A stretch of 64,000 bases of DNA. It comes from Tetradesmus obliquus (lineage: Eukaryota; Chlorophyta; Chlorophyceae; Sphaeropleales; Scenedesmaceae). The position numbers were made by a program, and so were the translations under genes. Positions within the stretch are counted from its first letter, which is position 1; each line of letters opens with the position of its first letter. The DNA is taken from NCBI GenBank assembly GCA_030272155.1, contig CP126191.1, positions 1,882,501-1,946,500 of the forward strand, given 5' to 3'. The notes beneath the pieces were generated by a model. It was given only the letters and a program-made list of their open reading frames with translations. It was not told the origin of the DNA and did no database searches. This document shows positions 37,238-49,108 of this stretch, piece by piece.

Positions 37238-39818
37238 AGAGGAGGAGGAAGAGGAGGCTGGTGCAGATGACAGTGAAGCAGCAGCGGAGGGGTTTGGTGA
37301 TGATGGGCTGGCATCAGATGGTGAGGAGCAGCAGGGTGAGCAGCAAGGGGGTGGGGAGCAGGTGGATGAGGCAGAGGGGGAGGAGCCGGGACGGGATGAG
37401 GCTGCAGCAGCAGCAGCTGCTTCAGATGACGTGCAGCATTCAGAACAGCAGGAAGAAGAAGGAGAAGAAGATGAAGACGAGGACGAAGAAGAAGAGCAAC
37501 AGCAGCAGCGCAGCCAGCAGGATCAGCAGGCTGATGAGGCAGCAGGCGGTGAGCAGGGCCAGCAGCAGCAGCAGCGCAGCTTTGATGATGATGACGATGA
37601 CTGTGATGCAGATGCAGATGACATCTACGATGCAGCTGGTGGAGGCAGTGATGAGGACGAAGAAGGTGACAGCAATGATGCTGCTGCCTCTATGAGCGAG
37701 GACGAAGAAGATGAAGCAGCAGCTGCTGCTTTGCTAGAGGCTGCTGCTGCTGCTGTGTTAGATCAGGAGGAGGCGATTGCAGCTGCACAACGCGCAGCGG
37801 CAGACACAGCAGCTTACACGCAGCTGATGGACGCCGCAGCTGTCGCCGCCGCTTCAACCGTGGCTGCCAGCTTTGCTGCAATGGTAGAGGCAGATGCAAG
37901 CGACTCAGACAGTGGCAGTGAGACAGACAGCGGAGACGAGGAGCAGCAGCAGCGGCGGCAGAATGCAAGTGAGGTGCGTGAGCTGGTGCAGCGTGGGGTG
38001 GCTGGATGCCAGCAGCGCATTCAGCAGACGCTGCAGCAGATGCAGCAGGCCGTCACTGGCATCCTGCCAGCATCGCTGCCTGGCAGAAGCACTGCAGCAG
38101 CAGCAGCAGCAGCAGCTGCTGGTGGCGCTGGTGGTGGCAGCATCAGTGAGGGTGAGGACCTTGATGCCTGTCTGGAGCGTGCCCTTGATCGCCAGCTGGC
38201 AGCACACCAGCAGCAGCAGCGGCAGGAGCAGCAGGCGGCTTGCAGCTCAGGTGCCAGGTCACAGCCACGCGGCGATGCAGGCGGCACTACCGGCACGATT
38301 GCAGCTGCAGCTGGTGCACGTGATGGAGCAGCTGCAAAGGTGCCTAGCCAGCCGAGCAGCAGCGGTCAAGCAGCGGCAGGCTATGCTGCTGGTGCAGCAG
38401 CTACTAGTAGCCCAGGGGTTGCAGCCGCTGCTGGGTGTGCAGAGGCACATGCGGCAGAGCCAGCAGCAGCAGCCGCTGTGCATGCAGGACAAGGGGTGAC
38501 AGAGGAAGGTACAGCAGATGCAGCAGCAGCAGCTGAAGTAGCGAATGGCGAGCGGCAGCAGCAGGGCTGGGCTGGCCGCAAGCGGCGCCGGCAGGCCTGG
38601 CAGCAGCAGTGGGAGGTGCGGCAGCGTGAGCAGCTGGCTCAGCTGGAGAAGGTGCGCAGGCTGCAGCAGCACACTGAAGGGCAGCAGCAGCAGCAGCTAG
38701 CAGAGCAAGATGAAGAGCAGCAGCAGCATCAGGATGAAGGGCAGCAGCCAGCTGAGCAGGATGAAGAGCAAGAGGCGCAGCCAGCTGCGCTCAATCAGCA
38801 CGCAGAGGAGGGGCAGAAGGTTGCACAGCGTGCTGAGAAGGCATGGGAAGAGCTGCAGCAGCAGGAGCAGCAGCTGCTGCAGCACCTGCGGCCCAGTGCA
38901 GCAGCGGCTGCAGCAGCACCTCCTGGCAGCAGGGTGGGAGGCCGCATGCCGCTGAGCTCTGTGGGCAACCTCGCGGAGCCACCTGCAGCAGCAGCAGCAG
39001 CAGCAGACGTGTCTGGCAAGGACCTGCAGCAAAAGAACAGAGGTGTGCAGGGCCCTGCAGCATCAGTGGTGGCAGCAGCATTGCCAGACGCTGCTGATAT
39101 GGATGCAAGTGCACAAGATGCTGCCGCAGCCAGTGGTGGCGATGCCGGCGTGCCACTTGCTACCAAGGAAACATCTCGTGACGCGGCAGCAGAAGCAGCA
39201 GCAGATGATGGAGCAGCAGCGGCAGTACGTGCCACCACAGCTGAGGCGAATGGCCACATGGAGGATGCAGCAGCAGCAGCAGCACCAGCAGCGATCACCG
39301 CTGCATCAGCAGGCCAAGATAAAGAGATGCAGAACGCAGCAGCAGAGGCTGCAGCAGCAGCAGCGCTCAGTGCACCAGCACGCGCTGATGACCCGCTCTG
39401 TGCTGAGTTCACTGTGCAGCTCATGCTGCAGCTAGGCTACAGCTGGCAGCAGACTGATGCGGCAGAGTCCAAGCTGATGATCGCAGCAACCAATGCAGCA
39501 GCTGCAGCAGTGGCGCCAAGCGCTGCTGCTGGTGGTTTGGCTGCTGCCGCCTTTGTGACGCCGGCTGCACCAGGTCCTGCTGCCGCAGCGGCGGCGGCTG
39601 CAGCAGCGACAGCAGCGCATGCGGCGCAGCGCTGGCTGCTGCAGTTCAATGGTGGCTTGCTGAGGAGGCATGCCAGGCTGGCAGCAGCAGCGGCAGCAGC
39701 AGCAGGGGCAGGGTCGGAGGGTGTGGGTGTGGCAGGGGCTGTTGCTGGGCTGAAGGGGTGGATTGACACGCACCTGGCTGCTGCTGATGTTGCCGCAGGT
39801 GGTGCAACCCACACCTGA
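23988..39818 (+). CDS. Giant SNF2-family helicase with RING finger (Rad5/HLTF/SHPRH class)
   Basis: About 2,500 aa from some 28 exons; key ones are 23988-24098, 24344-24592, 24965-25660, 26452-26748, 27196-27428, 29200-29354, 29853-29926, 30200-30933, 31205-31253, 33130-33318, 33970-34222 (RING start), 35614-35701, 36084-36231 and 36984-39818 (TGA). Helicase blocks in order: TNKISSSPPPKQATGGIL, LEMGLGKT (Walker A), VVVTTYSIL, RIIFDE, RRWIVTGTP, then RING CGVCLDAPEVPMAAPCGHVFC with CPQC, then ALIFSSF, ACGINLTAASHIYLLEP and QAIGRAHRMGQ. RING between motifs III and IV is typical of PCNA-ubiquitinating Rad5/HLTF/SHPRH enzymes in nuclear damage tolerance. The N-terminal 800 or so residues match nothing I know. 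An acidic/Gln insert follows motif I, and the last exon adds about 900 residues of Ala/Gln/Asp/Glu low complexity. One in-frame TAG near 28859 is unresolved. Some small exons (25884-25934, 27842-27944, 32170-32257) are tentative. Confidence 0.88.
24715..24750 (+). repeat. Copy of the 3' edge of SNF2 exon 2
   Basis: ggctctgcgtagcgtccagg here matches ggcgctgcgcagcatccagg at the exon end near 24579-24594, including the donor. It lies about 136 bp into the next intron. Confidence 0.65.
25803..25850. repeat. CACT tetranucleotide microsatellite
   Basis: A run of tcac/cact units with two interruptions in an SNF2 intron. No functional sign. Confidence 0.9.
26330..26394. repeat. CTG microsatellite (about 21 units)
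   Basis: An uninterrupted CTG run in the intron about 60 bases upstream of the acceptor at 26451. It is one of the longest pure triplet tracts in the window. Confidence 0.95.
27469..27632 (+). repeat. Three decayed copies of the 3' edge of the 27196-27428 exon
   Basis: The exon end gtgaagttcacg plus GTGAGT recurs near 27471-27490, 27580-27600 and 27605-27632 as accgtgaagttcacagtgag, ccgcgaagttcactgcga and gtgatgttcacagtgg. The donor is intact only in the first copy. Confidence 0.75.
29552..29594 (+). repeat. Copy of the 3' edge of the 29200-29354 exon
   Basis: The stretch encoding FNDVVWREVTLAGR with its GTGCG donor (29309-29354) reappears with several changes about 242 bp downstream in the same intron. 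The copy starts cttcagtaatgtggtgtggc. Confidence 0.85.
35876..36083 (+). repeat. Two upstream copies of the helicase motif V exon acceptor
   Basis: Copies starting 35876 and 35982 resemble the true exon at 36084 (SAACGINLTAASHIYLLEP). Each follows a cag acceptor; the second has TAG in place of a Leu/Glu position. Spacing is 106 and 102 bp. Confidence 0.92.
36501..36983 (+). repeat. Five upstream copies of the last-exon acceptor and 5' edge
   Basis: Copies start at 36501, 36600, 36696, 36801 and 36898; the true exon begins 36984. Each of the first four has ctctgcag or ccgcag followed by ggttctgttgaggagcgcac (GSVEERTMDLS) or a near match and then a CTG tract. Spacings of 99, 96 and 105 bp are all multiples of three, and the frame stays open across the first four copies. 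The fifth has tag as acceptor and a one-base loss. Confidence 0.95.
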
Positions 39819-40923
39819 AAAGCTGCTCACTGCATGGCTACACTGAGGTGGTTTCGCTGATGAGTTGGGAGAGCATGGCGTTGTGTATGTGTATACACCA
39901 TGTCATGTGCAGGAATGTAGAGTTGTGTTTCACAGTTGCTGGAGTTGAATGCTGTTTGCGGCAGTTGGTATGTCAGAATGCGGTAATGCGCTGTATGCCG
40001 GCGCCGATGGTGCTGTGTTGGTGTGTTTTGATTGCGTCGCTGCTAGTGTGTGCACCTGAATTTGCGCAGCGCATCACACGCAGTCTCTCCGTCAACAGCA
40101 GGCCGTGGCACAGCCAGCTCACCCAGCATGCTTGGTTGTGGGAGGAGCAAAGGTGCCCTGCAAATTTGTGCAGCCGTGGCAATAAACCATCACACTCACC
40201 GTTATCATCATGTTGTCGATTGTTTGTATCAAAACGCCACAAGCAACATGCTGCCAGCTGAACCTTGACTGCTGGCACATCTGTTTATGGGGCTGCCAGC
40301 TGCAGGTTGGAAAGGGTTTGAGTGGATGGGATGTGGCAGTGGTGGTACCGGCGACCGATTCTCCGTGTCGACTTGATTGTCATGGTTGCAGCTCCTTTGT
40401 GGTCTTACGTTGAATGTGGCTGAGCGCAAGCTTGCCTAAGAACAGGCTGATGAACATCATTGTTGAATGAGCCAAGCTGGCTTCCCTATCAAGCCAGTCT
40501 ACCGTATACCAATGGTGAAGTTGGCGATGTCATGTTCCTATCAGTGAAACAGTGTAACAGGGTGCCTGATGCGTGAGATCAGAGCCCAATGCTGCCGCCT
40601 CTGGAGCATTGTGGGCACTTGCAGGTTGCTGCTGCAGTCGCTGCCAGTGGTCTTGGATGTTATGCGATTGCAGTCCTGCATTGCGGAGCCATACTATAGA
40701 ACTGCCTTAATGCAGACAGCGTCTTGAGTGTCCTGGGTAAGGATACACGGGGGTACTGCTTGGTTGCGCTTGCATGTCTTACCAGACACAGCCTTGCAAC
40801 CAAATGAAACAAGTGATGTCCCAGGGATTGCCAATTCCCGGGGAATAACACCACTGCTTAGGTGGGAGACTGCTCCGCTGGGACCATTGCAACTGCCACA
40901 GCAGCTCAAAAAAATGGCACGCA
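39819..40923. other. Convergent 3' flanks of the SNF2-RING and MIP genes
   Basis: No coding region is supported. TGTAA at 40553-40557 could end SNF2 transcripts about 735 bases after the stop. The two genes converge here, so 3' UTR overlap is possible. Confidence 0.45.
40553..40557 (+). terminator. Possible TGTAA polyadenylation signal of the SNF2-RING gene
   Basis: A TGTAA lies in the 3' flank about 735 bases past the TGA. It is a bare pentamer match to the algal signal. Confidence 0.25.
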
Positions 40924-41062
40924 TCAAACCAAAGGCAAGTCTTGGTAGGCAGCATGAGCAAGGTTGGGCATCCAGCCAACAACGTGATCACACCCAGCAG
41001 CTGTGCCAGCACCAACTGCAAGCCCTTCGGCCTTCGTGTCCGCTGCCGCAGCGAGTGAGTCA

Positions 41063-41094
<32 letters not shown>

Positions 41095-44000
41095 TGGCTG
41101 CAGCACATCGCAGCCTCCCAGCAGCTGCATCACTGTATGATGTCCTGGCTGGAAGCAGCCACTACGCAAAAGCACAGTCTTCAGCTGCCTGCCACCACCA
41201 ACCTCACCATCGACCGCCCCTACACCTCTGCTGCTGCTGCTGCTGCTGCTGCTGCAGGTTACTCTACCAGCAGCGATGCTGCTACTGGCGCGTCCTCGAC
41301 TCAGCAGCTGCTGCTCAAGCTCCAGCTGCTTCCAAGCAGCAGCAGCCAGCAGCTTCGCCATAACATATGCTGCCTTGCCACCCCCCACAGGCCCTGCTGC
41401 TGCCAGCTCCTCAATTTCATCCAGCTGCAGCACACCAGGCGGCACTGACTGGCAGTGAAGCTCACTGCAAACTTCACACACCAGCTGCTGCATCGAGTGA
41501 CTGTGAACTTGATCATCACCAACGCTGTCTGCAGTTACGTCGGTATCCCATGCTGGCCCTTCTTCTTCTGCTGCTGTGACTTGTAGGTTGTCTGCCATCG
41601 CTGCAGCAGAACTAGAAATTGGTGCATCACCACCTGTCTGACTGACACCTACTGGTGCAGGCTGCCTTGCTTTACCAGCAGCAGCAGCAGTGTGCAGCCG
41701 CAGGTCTGCCTGCGCCTCCAGCACCGCCTGGTGCAGCCTCATGCTGCTGCAGCCGCCAGGCGCGGTCAGCAGCAGCTGCGGCAGCTGCAGCGCAGTGGCC
41801 TGCGGCAGCGGCACGCCCAGCCGCTCATGACGGCTCAGCATCTGCAGTCACGCAGTGCAGCATGCAGCAGCCGTAACATATCAAACATGCCTCATTTTGA
41901 AGAGCAGATGGTGTTCGTATCACAGCCTGCGTGGTGCTGCCAGGCACAACAGACATTGCGCGAGATCTCCCCAGTTGATCAGTGAGCTCTCCGCGCCATG
42001 CGACTGGAGGCTTCATTGAAACCAGCAGCCACCTAAGATGGTGACCATCATCACGTCATCACACATAACAGTTAATGCACATTCTGCAGACCATTTTCAA
42101 TGTGGCTTTCAGAATAATAATCTTACAGGTCATGCCATCGCCTCACCATGAGTGCTGCCGGGTGGCGCGCGTAGTGCTCCATCAGGTGGCTGCTCAGCTC
42201 ACGCACATCCAGCCCGGCAGCAGGGCCGGCCAGCAGGCAGGACCCAGCAGGGCCCAGCGGAGCGCATGCCCCTGCCGCTGCTGCTGCTGCTGCTGCTGCA
42301 GGCTCTGCTGCTACACCATCAGTGCTGCTGCTGCTGCTGCTGCTGCTGTTGTTGACAAGGTGCGCTGTTTCAGCACCGTGTGCGTGCAGATTAGCAGCAG
42401 GGCAGAGGTATGACAGTGCATGGCCCAGCTCATGGAGCAGCGCCTGCAATGCAGCAGGACCAGGCAGCATCAAAGGTGCCGGCTCCTCTGCCTGCTGCTG
42501 CTGCTGCCGCTGCACTGCCAGGTTGGCTGTGCTGCTTGTGCGAGTTACTGCTGTACTGCATTGCCCAAAGCCTAGCAGGGGCTTTGCTGTTGGGATAGGC
42601 AGCCGGATGATCACTGATCCAGGTGAGTAGGCTGGTTGTGATGCAGATATTTGTTGGCTGCTGCTGCTGCAGCAGCTGCTGCTGCTGCTGCTGCTGGGGT
42701 GGCCAGCTGGTGTGGGCAGCTGCAGCAAGCAGCAGGATGGAAAGCCCCAGCCTGCCACCAGCTCAATGAACACATGGCCAAGCAGCAGTGGCTGCTGCTG
42801 CTGCTGCTGCTGTTGCTGCTGCTGTTGGCAGTCTGCATCCAGCAGCACCAGATGCATCACATGCTCTCCCCAGGATTGTACACTACCACTGTGCTGCACT
42901 TGCTGTTGCTGCTGCTGTTGCTGAGGTTCGTCCAGTCTGCCAATCGGCTGTTTGCTGCCCACACCCCCAGCAGCAGCAGCAGCTGCTGCTTCACTGTCTG
43001 CTGGCAGCAGCCTAAGACCGCAGGTGGCAGCCAGCAGCCCATCAATGCGCTCAGTGAGGCCAGGCAGTGTGAAGTAAGGGGCCACATCCCGCGCCCAATC
43101 CAGGTCAGATAACTGCTGCGCCTGCAAGGGCGGGAGAAGTTTAAATTTACATCATGTGCAGCTCTCAGAATAGCAGGTGCTGTGCGCTTGCAGGCAGCAG
43201 CTGTTTGTACTTCATGATGTGCTGTGGGCATGGAATGCAAGCGCCTGCGTGGCTCACAACATTCTTGTCAACACTGGAGATCAACAGCAAACCATGCTGA
43301 CTTGCAACAAAAAAATAAAAGTAACACACCATGATTGTCACTTTATGCTGCCACTTTCGCCATGCTTGGCTCTCACTCACCACATCCTGTGTGGCATATG
43401 CCAGGTCCCACGGGTCCAGCTCAGCAGCAGCCTCCACCCACCTGAGCATAGAAAGTCACACAATAATATGAGATTACTCTCAAGTAGGGATACGTAACCC
43501 CCAGCAACACAGCCACAGGTGTCAGCCACTCTCTAACACCTGAACCTCGGGCAGCATGAAAGACAAGCAACACAGCCAGAGATTGCGTGCATTCCCGCAC
43601 CTGCCAGCTGCCCTGGCCCGCCTTGCTGCCAGCTGCTGTAGCTCTGCCAGCTCAGCAGCAGCATGCTGACTCAGCACAGGCTGCAGCTGAGTCAACAGGC
43701 CCGATGATTAGCTGGCACTGCCCACTCACCTGCCTGCTGCCCTGGCCCGCCTTGCTGCCAGCTGCTGCAGCTGTGCCAGCTCAGCAGCAGCATGTTGACT
43801 CAGCACAGGCTGCAGCTGGGCCAGCAGGGCTGCTGCTGAGGCAGGGCTGCCCAGGCAGCTGCCACACAGGATGAGGCCGGCATAGCTGGCGGCGCCGTGC
43901 TCGGCAGCCAGGTGGCGCCTGAGGTTTAGGATGACCGCTAAAACCTGCAGGAAATGCATGGTTACGTGTGGAGCGGTTGCAGAGCACGCAGCTGGGGGTG

Positions 44001-44691
44001 CGGCTAGCTGTTGTTACACAGGCTTGATGCCTACCTCTGCAGAGTGCAGCAGAATGTCATGCCGAGGCATAGTGGCCGACAACTACAGGTACTTGCATCC
44101 ACAGCAGGCACAGCTGCATGCTCAACATGCTGCGGGGCTGCAGCCAGAGTCCTGCTAAACCAAGCCTACCTGCTGTTGCAGCAGCAGCAGAGGTGCCAGG
44201 CCCTGGAAGTACATCAGCTGCCGCACGCCTGCATTGGGGTGGTGGCGCAGCAGCAGCTGCACGACATCTGCTGAGGCACGCAGCAGCTGCAGCGGCAGCT
44301 CAACTGGCCATGCCACACTGCTGCTGCTGCTGCTGCTGATGTCTGTTTGTAATTGCTGCTGCTGCTGCTGCTGCTGCTCTTCCTGCCAGTACTGCAGCAG
44401 CTGCTGAGCTTGGTCCGTCATGCTGATTGTATCTTGCAGCAGCAGCAGCCCCCCGTGCCCCTCATGCACCTGCAGCTGAACCCCAGCTGAAGCATCAGAC
44501 CCAACCAGCACCCCTAGCATCTCGGCTGCTGCTGCTGCAGCTGGTGATTGTGCTGGCACCGGCTCAGGCTTGCTGTTGGCTGCGGATGCTGCTGCGCGTT
44601 TTAGAACATTAGGCTCGCACCCTGCGGTCAGTGGAGTTTCAACAGCACTGGCAGCAGCTGGCCAACTTACAGCTGCCAGGTCTACCCAAGG

Positions 44692-44729
<38 letters not shown>

Positions 44730-46002
44730 CTGTGCCGAGCTGCTGCTTGCCTGGGCGCCTGTCCAGCCCTGCCTCTCTCAGCAGCGGCTGCAGCACTGCC
44801 GCTTGGTCATCTGTCATCAGCAGCAGCGGGGCAGCAGCTGCAGCGCTGCCTGTGCTGCTGTTGCTGACGGCTGACAGTGTGGCAAGAGCACTGCGCAGCA
44901 GCTGCTTGGTGCTGGCGGTACCGCTGCTGCTGCTGTGGTTGGTGGCTGTTGCTGGCACTGCATCTGGTGACTGCCGGCTGCCTGCTGAGGCTGCTGCAGC
45001 ATCGTGTGCTGCTGCTGCTGCTGCCAGGGGTGGCAGCCAGCTGCATGCCAGCAGCTGCCTGCACAGCATCAGCTGCTGCACCAATGCACTAGATGCCTCA
45101 CTGACCCTGCCACTGCTGCTGCTGCTGCTGTTGATGTGACTGTCAATGGGGATGGTGCTACTTAGTGCAGCATCCACTGCTGACAGGCTCTGTTGCAGCG
45201 CTGTCACCCGCAGCTGTTGCTTGCTTGCTGCGCCTGTGTCTGCAGCAGCAGCACTACCTGCCTGCAGCAGCTGGCAAGCATTGCTGGCCGGGGCTGCTGC
45301 TGCTGCAGCAGCACCTGCTGCCACAGCCAGCCCAGGTTGTACCTGTACAAACTTGACTGCACTTCTGCTGCTGCTGACGCTACTGCTGCTGCTGGGATCA
45401 AATGCCAGCTGTACTTGCTGCAGATCTTCATCACCTTGCAAGGCTGCCGCCCCAGCAGCAGCTGCCGCAAGTTGCCCCATTGTTTGTGCTGTCGCCTCCA
45501 ATAGCTGCTGCAGCAGCCGCCTACTGGCAAACACAGGTGCTGTGATGCTGCTGACATGCTGCAGCAGCTGCTGCGCTGCTTGCTGCTGGCTGGGGTCTGC
45601 TGCATAGTCTGCAAAGTAGCCTGCTGGCCGCAGCAGGTTGGATCTGGCAAGCTCCAGCGCAGCAAGCAGCTCCATTATGTGGGGACCTGGCAAATGGTTG
45701 CAGGTGCGAGTGACAGCAGGCGGCACCGGCACCTTGCTGACTACAGTTGTGAAACTGCGCAGCAGGTGTATGGCAGGAAGAACAGCGCCTAGTAATGCAG
45801 CATGTGAACCGAAATTTAAGACAGTTCAATGGCTCGCCATGGATGTTGCATGTGACCTGGGCTCAAATAGCCTCAGGCTGCTGCTGCAGCACAGCTGGGG
45901 GATGCTGGCTCCCAGCATGCATGACGATGCTGCCTGTTAGCGGCATGCGTGCTAACAAGTGCTTGCCAGGTACAGATGTCAGATTTTGGTTGGCTGTCAA
46001 TC

Positions 46003-46040
<38 letters not shown>

Positions 46041-46609
46041 TGACACCCACCTGGTGCCAGCTCAGCAGCCAGCAGCGCATCCACCAGCTGCTGCAGCTCC
46101 AGCAGCTGCGCATTGCTGCACAGTGGAACACCCGTGGCATCATCCAGAACAACAGGTTCATAATTAAAGGTAGAACTCTGCTCTGCTGCTGCTGCTGCTG
46201 CTGATGCTGGTAGTGCTTCTGCGGTTGCTGCTGCCTGCACTGTTCTTGTGTGATGCGTAGCCTTGGTGCGCCATCCTGACGCGTTGCAGCCTACGTAAGC
46301 ACACTGCACGCTGACACACCGTATGCTAGAGTTCTGACAAGAATGCAGAAGAGCAGATGGGGTGAAGAGTGGCTTCTGAAAAGCTGCGGTCCTGGTCAGC
46401 ATGGATGGCGGCATGGGCAAGAGCTGTACCGCTGCTGCCACCCCTGTCCCTCCTGCTAAGCCACCATTTGCTAGCAACAGGCCATAGCACGTTTGGGCTA
46501 CTGCTTTGAACAACTCAACGAGCAGGAGCCTTGACGGGGACCTCTGGGGTTGTGGTGAATGGAGAGCAGCTTGAGCCCTCAACCCTGGTCCACCTGCTGC
46601 ATGTGACAA
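40924..46609 (-). CDS. Mitochondrial intermediate peptidase-like M3 metallopeptidase
   Basis: Six exons in phase (46051-46609, 44170-45686, 43730-43944, 43381-43441, 42147-43121, 40924-41841; TGA) give about 1,414 aa, roughly twice the usual length. M3-family blocks appear in order: APGPHIMELL, RRHLAAEHGAASYAGL, LDPWDLAYATQDV, VAPYFTLPGLTERIDGLL, LLHELGHALSYL (zinc site HELGH, codons 42420-42434), DVRELSSHLMEHY (likely third-ligand Glu) and MLSRHERLGVPLP. MIP trims an octapeptide from proteins already cut by the matrix processing peptidase. The N-terminus from 46609 is Arg/Ser/Leu-rich and poor in acids, as expected for a transit peptide. The extra length is Ser/Gln/Ala tracts from CAG/CTG repeats, including inside the catalytic domain between HELGH and its downstream Glu. 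The C-terminal part of the domain is divergent, so activity is not certain. Confidence 0.85.
43599..43700 (-). repeat. Copy of the 3' edge of MIP exon 3
   Basis: About 100 bases match 43731-43832 (coding LSQHAAAELAQLQQLAARRARAAGR end plus donor), offset about 132 bp. The shared run includes gccctggcccgccttgctgc. A one-base change creates a stop-like tag in the copy. It sits in the intron downstream of the real donor. Confidence 0.92.
44693..44730. repeat. CTG tract coding poly-Ser in MIP
   Basis: The plus-strand CTG run reads as AGC serine codons on the gene strand, inside the large second exon. It is one of many expanded triplet runs in that exon. Confidence 0.9.
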
Positions 46610-46837
46610 TGGCTAGCTGTGTGCAGCTGTGCTGCTTTGCAAGCATACATGCTAGACTTTAGACGAAGTTTTTAACCGTTTTCTTCTGCTTAGTAGTCCC
46701 TGTGGCCGATTCCTGTTGGAGTTCAGCAGCAGTTTACTGTCCCTTGTTGCTGCTTCGGCGCTTTTCAACCTTTTGATTATATCAACGCACTTGAGATAGT
46801 GTTAACACAATAGATCGGCTGCAGCAGCTGCAGCAGG
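46610..46837. promoter_or_regulatory. Compact bidirectional promoter between MIP and Ariadne genes
   Basis: Only 228 bases separate the two start codons, so both 5' UTRs and core promoters must fit here. The centre is AT-rich (about 46655-46800, including gattatatcaa near 46775) against GC-rich flanks. No further element can be named. Confidence 0.6.
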
Positions 46838-47924
46838 ATGTCCAGTGACGATGAGTACTATGACTCGGATGATCAGATGTCGCTGGAGGACAGCGACGAG
46901 GATTATGGCTTTGATACCACTGGCGACGAGGCCGCACAGCGCAAGGTACGTGGCCAGGGCCAGGGATTCAGTTGCCTAACCTCGGTTGCAGGGCTATCTC
47001 GCCCACTGCTGCACTCTTTCCCTGCCTGCAGAGCAAATACGAGGTTCTGACTAGGGCAGACATTCTTAGGCGGCAGAAGGAGGCTATTGAGCAGGTCACG
47101 TCCATTCTGGGCATCTCAGACGACGATGCATCAAGGGTCCTGCGCAAGTACAAGTGGTAAGGCACCTTGACAGCTGTGCAGGAGGCTGCAATAGCTGTGC
47201 TGTATTGGCTACTAACCCATCTCCTCTGCTACAGGGATGCAAACCGCGTGAATGAGGAGTGGTTCTCAGACATGGACGCAGTCCGTGCTGCTGTGGGCAT
47301 GGTGGATGAGGCACCAGAGCCCTCAGGCAGCTCAGACAAGGTGGGGTGCTGCAGCTGCTGCATGATTAGCAGCTGCACATAGTAATTGCAAGCGCTGCTT
47401 GTGCTTGGGAAATGCTTATGGCCTGCGTAAATGATCAGCAGGCGGCGTGCTGTGTGTGCTGTGCAGAGCAAGCGCAACAGCAACAGCGAAAGCAGCCGGC
47501 AGCAGCATCATATGCCTCCGCATGCAAATCTGTATTTCTTCTGCAAAAGGGCAGCATCTGCAGAGTGTGGCGGTACGGTGCTAACAGCGATATGGCATGG
47601 TTGAGTGGCTGATCTGCTAGCCATGCAGAGATGTGCCGGCTCTGCAAGCGCAGCAGCAAGCAGATGCATGGCAGCAGGCGACCCGAGGCTGCATTCCAAT
47701 TGTCGGGAAGTGCACCACAGCAACTGCATCATATACGTATGAGCAGCAACACACACTGGGCCCATATGCAGCAGCGATAGGCCCCTCTTCATCAACCTTG
47801 GACGCTATTGGCAGCTGCTGCCTGCTTGGGCGCTATCCTTGAGTATGTCTTCGCCGACGTGTCTCTCCTGCAGCTGCATATGTTAGACCTCTTTTGCCAA
47901 CGCCAGTTTGCACGCTTGCTGTGT

Positions 47925-47964
<40 letters not shown>

Positions 47965-48236
47965 ACCTCATGCAGTGCATGATCTGCTTTGAGGAGCACC
48001 CCCGCAGCGCCATGCGCAGCGCCGCCTGCAAGCACGGCTTCTGCACAGACTGCTGGTCGGGCTACCTAGCAAACGCAGTCAGCTGCGGCCCCACTGTGCT
48101 GGACCTGCGGTGCCCGCTGCCAGACTGCAAAGCAGAGGTGTGGCCAGCAGCAGCAGCAGCAGCAGCAGGGGGCGGTGGGGCAGAGGTGTCAGCCTTTAGG
48201 AGTGTGGCTGGCAGTGCTTGCTGGTTGGGCGCAAAG

Positions 48237-48276
<40 letters not shown>

Positions 48277-48902
48277 TATATAGCAATGGACTGGCAGCAG
48301 GTAGCTTGCACTTGCTCGCTGGTCGTGGGTGTGTTTGGGGCTTCTCGCCACGTCCATTTTCTCTTGCAGCAGCTGCAGCTGGTGTCGGCCGCCATGCTGT
48401 GCCAGCGCAGTACCTTGCAGCTGCGCTGAGCCTGCTCACCACAGCCCTTGCCACCTGAAGTCGTACATGTTCAGCTTGATCAAGCTGTATGCTGCTGCTG
48501 CGTCTGCGCCTGCGTCAGGTGCCTGTGGCGCTGGTGCACGAGGTGCTGCAGCTGGAGCCCAAGACTGCGGAGCTGGTGCCGCGCTACGACAACTACGCGC
48601 TGCGCAGCTTCGTGGAGGACAACAGGGCCATGGTGTGGTGCGTAGGTGAGCGACGCAACAGCGGCTACGTTTGGCTTGTTTTGCTGCGGCTGTAGACGGC
48701 TGGCGAGCGGCAGTGGGGCATGGCTGCGGCGGCTGCTATGCGCCTTTTGACATCCACGCTCAATGGTGAGGTTCTCAGTGTAACCTGAGGAGCTAATCAG
48801 GCAGCTGGACAGTGTGGTGGAACCCTTGCCCAACAGCAGGCTTGGCAGGAGATCTGGGTGAGCAGGGCATTCAGGTTGGGCACACACAGCAGCTTGACAC
48901 GC

Positions 48903-48935
<33 letters not shown>

Positions 48936-49075
48936 TCTGCTGCCAGGCGTCAACTGTGAGAACGCTGTGGAGTGCTGCGTGGACAGGGCTCCCGATGAGC
49001 CGCTGGACGTGGTCTGCAGCGGCTGCGACACCACCTTCTGCTTCAATTGCAAGGAGGAGGCACACAGGCCGGTGA

Positions 49076-49108
<33 letters not shown>

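Noticed and set aside
36918..39818. The 966-codon open frame taken as a separate gene with its own ATG at 36918
   Set aside because: Its helicase C-terminal block (VEERTMDLSATAADRL) joins in phase to the exon ending 36231; the ATG lies in a decoy acceptor copy.
40728..42413. Plus-strand frames across the MIP region
   Set aside because: They are antisense shadows of the MIP exons, which carry the M3 zinc site and family motifs on the minus strand.
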